A program made the translations under genes and the position numbers. Positions 7,600-14,149 of a DNA stretch of 64,000 bases are shown in pieces. Each line of letters opens with the position of its first letter. The stretch's first letter is position 1. The DNA is from Streptomyces fildesensis (GTDB taxonomy: Bacteria; Actinomycetota; Actinomycetes; Streptomycetales; Streptomycetaceae). The notes below the pieces were generated by a model. That model saw only the letters and a program-made list of their open reading frames with translations. It did not search any database and was not told the DNA's origin. The stretch covers positions 24,842-88,841 of the forward strand of contig NZ_JAAIKO010000036.1 in NCBI RefSeq assembly GCF_016107395.1, given 5' to 3'.

Positions 7600-8271
7600 A
7601 TGACGCATCCCACCATGTCCGTTGCCGAAGCGATCCTCACCCGCCGCACCGTCCGCCACTACCGGCCCGATCCGGTCCCTGCCGCCGCCCTCGACCGACT
7701 GGTTGCTCTCGCCATAGAAGCGCCCACCAGTTGGAACCTTCAGGATCGATCGATCGTCGCCGTCACCAGCGACGAGGTCCGCAAGGGTCTGGCCCTGGCC
7801 ACCGGCGGTCAGCCCCAACCGCAGGAGGCGCCACTCCTGCTGGTCTTCGTGGCCGAGCCCGCGTCCTGGCGCGACGACCACAGCGATGTCCATGAACAGG
7901 CGCTCCGCAATGGAGCGTGGAGCGCTGAGTTCGCCACGATGTTCGCCGGGGCATCACACGCATTCCAGGAGGACCTCGAGGAACGTGGCCTGCTGCGTGA
8001 GTACGCGGTCAAGGACGCCATGATCGCAGCCACCTACGTCATGCTCGCCGCCACAGAGATGGGACTGGCCACCTCCCCGATGAACGGCTGGGACGAGCTC
8101 CAGGTGAAGCAGGCGATCGGCATCGGTGATCGCGACGACCTGGCGATCGCGCTGCTCGTATCCGTCGGATATCCGGCGGAGGAACGACGCCACCCCGGCC
8201 GCCGTGGCCGGGAACGCAACGTCTTCCACGAGTCGTACGGATCGCCCAGGGAAACCGCGCGGGCCGAATAG
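7600..8271 (+). CDS. Nitroreductase family protein (FMN-dependent)
   Basis: A 223-residue nitroreductase: the N-terminal AILTRRTVRHYRPDPVP is the FMN-binding signature, followed by APTSWNLQDRS and the C-terminal MLAATEMGLATSPMNGWDE. It should reduce nitro compounds, quinones or similar electrophiles using NAD(P)H. Starts at 7600 and 7615 (both ATG) or GTG 7591 are possible, and none has a clear ribosome site. The divergent HxlR regulator and shared palindrome suggest induction by its own substrate class. A strong terminator follows. Confidence 0.88.
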   Translation: MTHPTMSVAEAILTRRTVRHYRPDPVPAAALDRLVALAIEAPTSWNLQDRSIVAVTSDEVRKGLALATGGQPQPQEAPLLLVFVAEPASWRDDHSDVHEQALRNGAWSAEFATMFAGASHAFQEDLEERGLLREYAVKDAMIAATYVMLAATEMGLATSPMNGWDELQVKQAIGIGDRDDLAIALLVSVGYPAEERRHPGRRGRERNVFHESYGSPRETARAE

Positions 8272-8297
8272 CACCGCGTCCCGGGGCGAGCTTCAGA

Positions 8298-8334
8298 TCC
8301 GGCCTGGCCCCGCGAAGTGCGGGGCCAGGCCGGA
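8298..8334. terminator. Strong GC-rich hairpin after the nitroreductase gene
   Basis: TCCGGCCTGGCCCCGC and GCGGGGCCAGGCCGGA form 16-bp perfect arms around a GAAGT loop, 27 bp after the stop codon. There is no U-run, as is usual for actinobacterial terminators. Confidence 0.8.
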
Positions 8335-8622
8335 GGGTTCATCGGCGCCATGCGGTGGTCACCGTCGTGCGGTCACCGCACAGGGACGGGTGCTCTTCGT
8401 CCGGCACGCACTGCCCGGTGAGAGATGGCGACGTGAGCAGGCGCGCACGGCGGGTCGTCGGTCGGGGTACCAGGGCGGTGGGGCGGGGCCAGTGTCTTCT
8501 ACCCCACGACGCATGCGGCGCGCACCACCCCGCCGCGCCGTACATGCTGCCCCGGGCGGCGGCGCACTTCGACGCGGTGACCGCCAACGACTACCTCGGG
8601 ATGAACCTGCCGACCGGCCTGG
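8335..8622. other. Gene-poor stretch between nitroreductase and ECF41 sigma genes
   Basis: No convincing full gene. A short plus-strand frame near 8535-8640 reads PRAAAHFDAVTANDYLGMN with coding-like codon use but no start or family I recognise, and it runs into the 3' end of the ECF41 gene. It may be a gene remnant. Confidence 0.4.
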
Positions 8623-9561
8623 TCACGCCGGCGGGGTGTCGTAGCCGGTCCACGCGTGGAGCTTGTCCAGGTTCACCACCAGCCACACGTGCGTGATCAG
8701 ACCGTCGCACACCTCCAGGGCGAGGACCGCGACGGTGGTACCGGCCACGCGCACCGCCACGCCGGGAGTGCCGTTCACCTCGTCCTCGACGAGATCGACT
8801 TCAGGTTCCTTGCGCATGAGACCGAGGAAGAGGCGGGCCACCTTGTCCCGGCCGACGACCGGGCGCAGAGCCGCCCGGACCTTGCCGCCGCCATCGCTGC
8901 GCGACTCGACATCGGGATCGAGCAGGGCGACGAGGGTGTCGAGGTCGCCGGTCTCGCACGCCTCGCGGAACGCGGAGACGACCTGGCGGTGTTCCCGCGC
9001 CGTGCTGGGGCCGGGTCGTCGCTCGGCAAGCCGTCGGCGGGCGGACGAGGCGAGCTGGCGGCAGGCCGCAGGGGTGCGGCCCACCGTCTCGGCGATCTCG
9101 GCGAACGGCATGCCGAAGACGTCGTGGAGGACGAACGCGACGCGTTCCGCGGGCGTCACCGAGTCCAGGACCACCAGCATCCCCATGCCGACCGATTCGT
9201 CGAGCGTGATCCGGTCCGCCGGATCGTCCGCCCCCGCTCCCCCGGTGCTGGTCCAGGTGGCGCTGTGCCGGACGGGCTCGGGCAGCCATTCACCCGTGTA
9301 GCGCTCACGGCGGACCCGCGCCGAGGCGAGCTGGTCGAGGCAGATCCGCGAGGCGACCCGGGTCATCCAGGCCAGCGGTACCGCGATCGCCCGCTGCTCC
9401 TCCTCGGACAGGGCGTACCAGCGGGCGTACGTCTCCTGCACGACGTCCTCGGCGTCCTGCACGGAACCGAGCATCCGGTAGCCGAGGTTCAGCAGCCCGC
9501 GCCGCTCGGCCATGAGGGAGCCGAGCGTGGGGTTCTGGACCGAACCGGGTGGGGTGGGCAC
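8623..9561 (-). CDS. ECF41-group sigma factor with SnoaL-like C-terminal domain (SigJ-like)
   Basis: A 312-residue extracytoplasmic-function sigma factor. Sigma2 carries DAEDVVQETYARW (36-48), sigma4 carries FGMPFAEIAETVGRTPAACRQL (about 149-170), and a fused SnoaL-like domain (about 190-310) contains DGGGKV (223-228). That motif and fused domain define ECF41, where the C-terminal domain regulates the sigma factor in place of an anti-sigma factor. It is preceded 7 bp away by an NAD(P)-binding protein of the kind usually found beside ECF41 genes. An ECF41-type promoter lies at the head of the operon (10796-10822), suggesting autoregulation. The inducing signal is unknown. Confidence 0.9.
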   Translation of the reverse strand: MPTPPGSVQNPTLGSLMAERRGLLNLGYRMLGSVQDAEDVVQETYARWYALSEEEQRAIAVPLAWMTRVASRICLDQLASARVRRERYTGEWLPEPVRHSATWTSTGGAGADDPADRITLDESVGMGMLVVLDSVTPAERVAFVLHDVFGMPFAEIAETVGRTPAACRQLASSARRRLAERRPGPSTAREHRQVVSAFREACETGDLDTLVALLDPDVESRSDGGGKVRAALRPVVGRDKVARLFLGLMRKEPEVDLVEDEVNGTPGVAVRVAGTTVAVLALEVCDGLITHVWLVVNLDKLHAWTGYDTPPA

Positions 9562-9568
9562 GGCGTCG

Positions 9569-10363
9569 TCATCCTTCCTGGGTGACGTACTGGGTGAGCC
9601 ATTCGTCGAAGGTCCGAGTGCCCCGAGGGCCCGGCCCGTTCGGCAGCTGACCGCCCCCGGTCATGGCCGCACCGGTGGCACCGGGCATCTTCACCGGCAG
9701 CAGCAGACGCCGCTGATTCCTGGCTCGCAGCAGCCTGCGCGCCATGTCGACGAGCTGCTCGACGCGCGGCCCGGCGAGATCGGGGGCCATACCCTGCGCC
9801 GGGGCCAGAGTGAGTTGCACGAGGTGCTGTGCCACTTCCCGGGCCGCGACCGGCTGGGTCTGCATCCGGGGCACCACCGCGAAGGGGCCCGGAACCCGAT
9901 CGAGAATCTGCCCCGCGAACTCGTGGAACTGCGTGGCCCGCAGCACCGTCCACGGCGTCGACCCCTCCTTCAACACCTCCTCCTGACGGAGTTTGCCCTG
10001 GTAGTAGCCGAGGCCGACCCGGTCGATGCCGACGATCGACAGCACCACGTGGTGCCGTACGCCGGCCCGTACGCCCGCGTCCAGGAGGTTGCGGCCGACG
10101 GTGTCGAAGAACGCGACCGCCTTCTTGGCACTCGTGGTCGTCACGTTGCTCACGTCGACGACCGCCTCCACCCCTTCCAGCACGGCGTCGAGCCCCGCCC
10201 CGCCCGCGAAAAGGTCCACACCTCGTGACCGGGCCAGCACCACAGGATCGTGCCCTGCCGCGGTCAGCTCCTCGACCACGTACCGTCCGACGAGTCCCGT
10301 TCCGCCTGCCACTGCCACTCGCATGCCGGGCCCCTTCTTCGCGCTCACGCTTCCGTCGTTCAT
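9569..10363 (-). CDS. NmrA-like NAD(P)-binding protein, ECF41 partner
   Basis: A 264-residue atypical short-chain dehydrogenase/epimerase-like protein. The Rossmann motif VAGGTGLVGRYV (18-29) is clear, with the downstream SIVGIDRVGLGYYQGKLRQE active-site-like region and a C-terminal TFDEWL segment typical of this group. ECF41 sigma factors are commonly linked to carboxymuconolactone decarboxylases, oxidoreductases or epimerases, and this is the epimerase/oxidoreductase type. Its ATG overlaps the stop of the upstream membrane-protein gene (ATGA), implying translational coupling, which supports this start over the internal ATG at 10324. The substrate is unknown. Confidence 0.85.
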   Translation of the reverse strand: MNDGSVSAKKGPGMRVAVAGGTGLVGRYVVEELTAAGHDPVVLARSRGVDLFAGGAGLDAVLEGVEAVVDVSNVTTTSAKKAVAFFDTVGRNLLDAGVRAGVRHHVVLSIVGIDRVGLGYYQGKLRQEEVLKEGSTPWTVLRATQFHEFAGQILDRVPGPFAVVPRMQTQPVAAREVAQHLVQLTLAPAQGMAPDLAGPRVEQLVDMARRLLRARNQRRLLLPVKMPGATGAAMTGGGQLPNGPGPRGTRTFDEWLTQYVTQEG

Positions 10364-10787
10364 CGTGCATCACCCTGCCGCGCGGGGAGGATCGGTACCA
10401 GCAGCAGCAGCGCCGCCGACAAAACCAGCGCGGCCAGGAAGACGACATTGAGTACCTGGTCCCGCGTCCCGTACATGTCGAGGTGCTGTACCTGATAGCT
10501 GAAGTGCAGCACGTTGAAGACCAGCCACGCCGCACCCGCCGTCTGCACCAGCCGGTTGTTCCGCACCTGGCCCAGCGCGATGAGCGTCAGCACGGACAGC
10601 GCCAGGAACATGGCCCCGCGTCCTTGGCGAGGTGCTCGTTGTACGGGCCCAGCTGCGGCAGCCAGCTCAGCCCGAAGCCGGGGAAGTTCCTGTACCACCC
10701 GGTCGGGGAGCAATAGGCCCAGACCCCTGTGTACAGGCCGACCACGGCCAGGAGGCCGAGACTGGCGTACCGGAATTTTGTGTTCAT
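10360..10787 (-). pseudogene. Four-helix membrane protein of the ECF41 operon, split by a frameshift
   Basis: Two overlapping minus-strand frames together encode one membrane protein. Frame one starts at ATG 10787 and reads MNTKFRYASLGLLAVVGLYTG through PQLGPYNEHLAKD. Frame two continues with GAMFLALSVLTLIALGQV, VFNVLHFSYQVQHLDMY and VLNVVFLAALVLSAALLLL, ending at 10360. One nucleotide appears to be missing near 10620, next to GGGG. Joined, it would be about 140 residues with four membrane segments, similar in layout to small DoxX/DUF4345-like proteins. It lies 8 bp after the -10 of an ECF41-type promoter and overlaps the next gene by ATGA. It is a pseudogene or a sequencing error. Confidence 0.75.
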
Positions 10788-10795
10788 ACCTCTAT

Positions 10796-10822
10796 GACGG
10801 CACAGCCCCCGCCGATGTGAGG
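10796..10822 (-). promoter_or_regulatory. ECF41-type promoter driving the membrane protein-NmrA-ECF41 operon
   Basis: On the minus strand CCTCACA, exactly 16 nt, then CGTC. The published ECF41 target consensus as I recall it is TGTCACA-N16-CGTC, so five of seven -35 bases, the spacing and the -10 agree. The ATG of the first gene follows 8 nt later. Position and match point to self-activation by the sigma factor in this operon. Confidence 0.7.
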
Positions 10823-11090
10823 TGAGCCGCCCGCGACGGTGGGAAGCCGGCCGCGTCTCGCCCCCGGACCCCGGTGTCGACCTGCCCGGGAGCCCGGCCC
10901 CCCGTTCGGCCACCGCACCAGCAGTTCGTCCTCGCCCGCGACACGGGAAGCAACGCCGTTCCTCCTGCGCGTCCGCCTGGTGCCGACCGGGGCCGGCGGT
11001 CGGTGGGGAGACCCGGACTACTGGGGAGGAAGCCCACCCCACTGCGGCGACGGTGCGATGCCGGGCACCCCCAGGCCGTACGGTCGGGTC
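10823..11090. other. Intergenic stretch between the divergent ECF41 operon and BtuF-like gene
   Basis: I see no gene here. It must hold the promoter of the BtuF-like gene, but I cannot pick a convincing -35/-10 pair. Confidence 0.5.
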
Positions 11091-12020
11091 ATGCGCATCG
11101 TCTCCCTGCTCCCCGCGGCCACCGACATCGTGGCCGAACTCGGTCTGGCCGCGGAACTCGTGGGCCGCACGCACGAGTGCGACTGGCCGCCGGCACAGAT
11201 CTCGTCCGTGCCGGTCGTCACCTCGGCCGGATTCTCCTCCGAGGAACTGAGCAGTCGGGAGATCTCGGCCGCCGTCGGCGGGAGCGCGCACAGCGGGTCC
11301 TCGCTCTACACCCTCGACGTCGACGCGCTGGCCGCCGTGGCTCCCGACGTCGTACTCACCCAGGACCTCTGCGACGTGTGCGCGGTGTCGTACAGCAGCG
11401 TGGTCGAAGCGGTGCGGGTGCTGAACGGGGACGAGGGCGGGGACGGGCCCAAGGTCCTGAGTCTGGAACCCCGCACGCTGGACGACGTATTGGACTGTCT
11501 CGTACGCGTGGGGGATCTGCTGGGCGTCCGCGGGATCGCTCTGGAACGCCGGGCCGAGCTGCGGGGACGCCTCGCCACCGTGCGGTCACTGGTGGCGGGA
11601 CGACCCCGGCCGCGCACGGTCGCCATCGAATGGCTGGACCCGCTGTGGCCCGCCGGCCACTGGGTTCCTGAGCAGATCACCAGTGCGGGAGGCGAACCGC
11701 TCCTCGCGTCGCCGGGCGAGCACACCAAGCCGATGGAGTGGCAGGCGGTGCGCGCCGCACAGCCCGAAGTCCTTCTGCTGCTGCCGTGCGGCTTCCACCC
11801 GGACCGCACCGAACGCGAGCGCGAGCTGCTCACCGGGCTGCCGGGCTGGGACGAACTGCCCGCCGTACGCAGCGGCCAGGTGTGGGTCCTGGACGGTCCG
11901 GCGTACTTCAACCGGCCGGGCCCGCGTGTCGTCCGCGGTGTGGAGGTGCTCGCACATGTCCTTCATGGCGTGCCGGCGGGGGAACCGGTAGGGGCACACG
12001 AGGCGAGGCGCCTGAGCTGA
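11091..12020 (+). CDS. Cobalamin/iron-chelate binding protein of the BtuF-like family, no signal peptide
   Basis: A 309-residue periplasmic-binding-protein fold (helical-backbone type III). It starts directly with MRIVSLLPAATDIVAELGL, the BtuF-like motif, continues VGRTHECDWP, and has VVLTQDLCDVCAVSY and later IEWLDPLWPAGHWVPE. Homologues are usually annotated as cobalamin-binding proteins, but like this one they lack a signal peptide or lipobox, so a cytoplasmic role seems likely and transport is doubtful. The Cys pair DLCDVCAVS is typical of this cytoplasmic subgroup. The ATG at 11091 has only a weak ribosome site. No transporter genes are nearby. Confidence 0.8.
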   Translation: MRIVSLLPAATDIVAELGLAAELVGRTHECDWPPAQISSVPVVTSAGFSSEELSSREISAAVGGSAHSGSSLYTLDVDALAAVAPDVVLTQDLCDVCAVSYSSVVEAVRVLNGDEGGDGPKVLSLEPRTLDDVLDCLVRVGDLLGVRGIALERRAELRGRLATVRSLVAGRPRPRTVAIEWLDPLWPAGHWVPEQITSAGGEPLLASPGEHTKPMEWQAVRAAQPEVLLLLPCGFHPDRTERERELLTGLPGWDELPAVRSGQVWVLDGPAYFNRPGPRVVRGVEVLAHVLHGVPAGEPVGAHEARRLS

Positions 12021-12096
12021 GAGGTGGCTCGAACCCAGCGAGCCCCTTTCGGACGACGGCCGAAGAGAGGCAGACACGTGCCGCGTGCGGAGCATG

Positions 12097-12453
12097 TCAC
12101 CAGGGGCCGTGGTAGGCCAGGTTCACCGTCAGGGCTGCCACCGCGGTGACGAAGAAGACGGCCCATCCTTGGAGCTGACGGGAGCCCACCCGCAGGTGGG
12201 CGATGAGTGCGCCGGTGAAGTACAGCACGAGGCCGGTTGCGGCGAGCGTGCCCAGCAGTGGCACCGCGAACCCGGCGAGCAGCCCCAAGGATCCCATCGC
12301 CAGCAACGTGCCCAACCGTGGTACCCAGGACCGGGGCACACGCTTCATGTCCGCCTGGGCCTTGGGGTAGTCGTGGCCGATCAGGTAAGTGACGGCGGCT
12401 ATGCCGTTGAAGACCGCGCCGAGGATGGTGACCGTGACGTAGGCGGCGAACAT
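12097..12453 (-). CDS. DoxX-like small integral membrane protein
   Basis: A 118-residue protein with four hydrophobic segments: FAAYVTVTILGAVFNGIAAV, LGTLLAMGSLGLLAGFAV, LGTLAATGLVLYFTGALIA and WAVFFVTAVAALTVNLAY. The layout and length match DoxX-like family proteins of unknown role. AGGAGAG lies 5-6 nt before the ATG at 12453. It is 53 bp downstream of the alpha/beta hydrolase on the same strand and is probably co-transcribed with it, under the divergent MarR regulator. Confidence 0.8.
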   Translation of the reverse strand: MFAAYVTVTILGAVFNGIAAVTYLIGHDYPKAQADMKRVPRSWVPRLGTLLAMGSLGLLAGFAVPLLGTLAATGLVLYFTGALIAHLRVGSRQLQGWAVFFVTAVAALTVNLAYHGPW

Positions 12454-12506
12454 GAACTCTCCTTGTCCGTGGGGATCATGCGGGTGAATGCTCGCTCGAC
12501 GACGGG

Positions 12507-13391
12507 TCAGCCGTGGGACTCCGATGCCGCGGTCGAGGCGAGGAATTCCAGGATCCGGGTGTCCACTTCTTCCGCCTCGGTCATCGGGAGGCCGTGGTGG
12601 GAGACCCCGGGAATGATGGCCACCGTGGCGTTGCCCAGCAGCATGCGGGCAACGGCGGCCGCCTTGTGACTGTCGTGCGCGCGGCTGTTCTCCGCGAACA
12701 GGGCCAGGGTCGGTACGTCGAGCGCCCGTAGCCCGGCGGGCTGGGGGCGGCCGCCGGTGACGATGCGGCCGCGCGGGAATTCTGCGGCCCGGCCGTACAG
12801 CTGGAGCCACGCGTCGCTGAATGCGGCACCGCCGGTCTCCCATGCGAGGAACGCGCGGGCGCGCCGTGCCGTGGGCCGCGCGAGCATCGGGAGTGCGTGG
12901 AGGAGGTAGCCGGGCTTGAACCCGGCGAAGCTCTGCGTCGGGTCGAGCAGTATCAGGCGGCGCACTCGCTCAGGGGATTGGAGGGCGTGGTTGAGCGCGA
13001 TCCAGGCCCCGTACGAGTGCCCGCAGACGTCGGTGCGTTCCAGGCCGAGGCCGTCGAGGGTTGCGTCGAGCCAGTCGCACAGGTCCGTCGTGGTGCGGAT
13101 GCTCTGCCCGCCGCGCACGCTGAGTCCGGGCTCGCCGATCCGGTCGATGGCGTACAGGCGCCGGGTGCGGCTCAGTCGGGCCGCATTCGCGTACCAGCTC
13201 GCGGCCGTCGTCCCGCCTCCGTGGAGCAGCACCAGAGGTTCGCCGTCCTGCGGTCCGCAGGTGTTCACGTGGGTGACGCCGTACGGGGAGGTGAGCGCGA
13301 GCGGTTCGACCAGCATTCCCCAGTCGGCAAGAACCGCATGGTACGCAGCGTCGAACCGCGCGCTGTCGCCGCGCGTCGGGCTGCCTGTCAT
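12507..13391 (-). CDS. Alpha/beta hydrolase
   Basis: A 294-residue alpha/beta hydrolase. The oxyanion motif LLHGGGTTAASWY, nucleophile elbow GHSYGAW, acid region in LALFAENS (the Asp position is unusual) and C-terminal GVSHHGLPM with the catalytic His are visible. The substrate is probably a small ester or a related compound. The start is ATG 13391 with GGAGG 4 nt upstream; an earlier in-frame codon at 13415 lies nearer the operator. It is divergent from a MarR regulator, and two tandem palindromic operators lie between them, so expression is likely MarR-repressed. Confidence 0.87.
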   Translation of the reverse strand: MTGSPTRGDSARFDAAYHAVLADWGMLVEPLALTSPYGVTHVNTCGPQDGEPLVLLHGGGTTAASWYANAARLSRTRRLYAIDRIGEPGLSVRGGQSIRTTTDLCDWLDATLDGLGLERTDVCGHSYGAWIALNHALQSPERVRRLILLDPTQSFAGFKPGYLLHALPMLARPTARRARAFLAWETGGAAFSDAWLQLYGRAAEFPRGRIVTGGRPQPAGLRALDVPTLALFAENSRAHDSHKAAAVARMLLGNATVAIIPGVSHHGLPMTEAEEVDTRILEFLASTAASESHG

Positions 13392-13421
13392 CGGACCTCC
13401 TCCAGCACACCCCAAACGTCT

Positions 13422-13453
13422 CTCGTTCGACGAGATACTCGTTTGGCGAGATA
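13422..13453. promoter_or_regulatory. Two tandem 16-bp MarR operators
   Basis: CTCGTTCGACGAGATA and CTCGTTTGGCGAGATA lie head to tail without a gap. Each core is itself palindromic (TCTCGT TCG ACGAGA in the first; CTCG/CGAG in the second). They lie between the divergent hydrolase and MarR genes, 31 bp and 37 bp from the respective starts. Binding by the MarR product is inferred. Confidence 0.75.
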
Positions 13454-13489
13454 CTATGCACCGACGTCGATCAGGGGAAGGCCGGTGGC

Positions 13490-13951
13490 ATGGGCGAGGC
13501 AGACGACCCCCGGATGCAGACGGTGCATCTGCTGCGCGCGATCACCGTTGAACTGCATTTGTCCGCCGGTGGGTTCGCCGAACGCAATGGCCTGCACCCC
13601 ACGGACCTGCGGGCGTTGATCTCCCTGCTGGACGCCGCGCGCGCGGGCACGCCGGCGACTCCGGGGTGGCTGGGCGCCCAACTGGGCCTCAACTCGGCCG
13701 GAACGACGGCACTGGTCGACCGACTGGAGCGGCTGGGACATGTGCGGCGCACGCGGGACGGGCAGGACCGACGACGCGTGCTGATCGAGGTATCCGATGC
13801 GGCGGCCGCCCTCGGGCGGTCGTTCTTCGGACCGCTGATCGAAAACGTGCTGGGCGTGGCCGATGCGTTCGATGCCACCGAACTCGCCACCATCGACCGC
13901 TTCCTGCGCGGCGTCACGGAAGCGGTGGCCTCGCCGAGGACCCGTGGGTAG
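13490..13951 (+). CDS. MarR-family regulator
   Basis: A 153-residue winged-helix regulator: helix 1 DPRMQTVHLLRAITVEL, HTH region PGWLGAQLGLNSAGTTALVDRLERLGHV and the wing RTRDGQDRRRVLIEVSDA are all present. The C-terminal helices support dimerisation. It probably represses the divergent alpha/beta hydrolase and DoxX-like operon and itself, through the tandem repeats at 13422-13453, and would be released by a small ligand. The ATG at 13490 is preceded by GGGGAAGG. Confidence 0.88.
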   Translation: MGEADDPRMQTVHLLRAITVELHLSAGGFAERNGLHPTDLRALISLLDAARAGTPATPGWLGAQLGLNSAGTTALVDRLERLGHVRRTRDGQDRRRVLIEVSDAAAALGRSFFGPLIENVLGVADAFDATELATIDRFLRGVTEAVASPRTRG

Positions 13952-14058
13952 TCGGACCGAGGCCTGTTTGCATGTGTTCGCAATTTCGGTCGGTTGTGTT
14001 GACAGGTGTTCAGGTCCTCCCCTTTGCTGGGCCTCGACCCCGCCGCCCTGGTCACGTC

Positions 14059-14072
14059 TGACAACGTTGTCA
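14059..14072. promoter_or_regulatory. LacI-type operator upstream of the GH59 gene
   Basis: TGACAACGTTGTCA is a perfect 14-bp palindrome with the central CG typical of LacI-family sugar repressors in Streptomyces. It is 77 bp before the glycosidase ATG. No LacI gene is in the window, so the regulator must act in trans. Confidence 0.7.
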
Positions 14073-14149
14073 ATGGGTTGTGGACGGCAGAGCGACCACG
14101 AAGCGAAGCGCCTCATGAACTCCTCCTCCCCCACTGAAGGAAGTCAACG

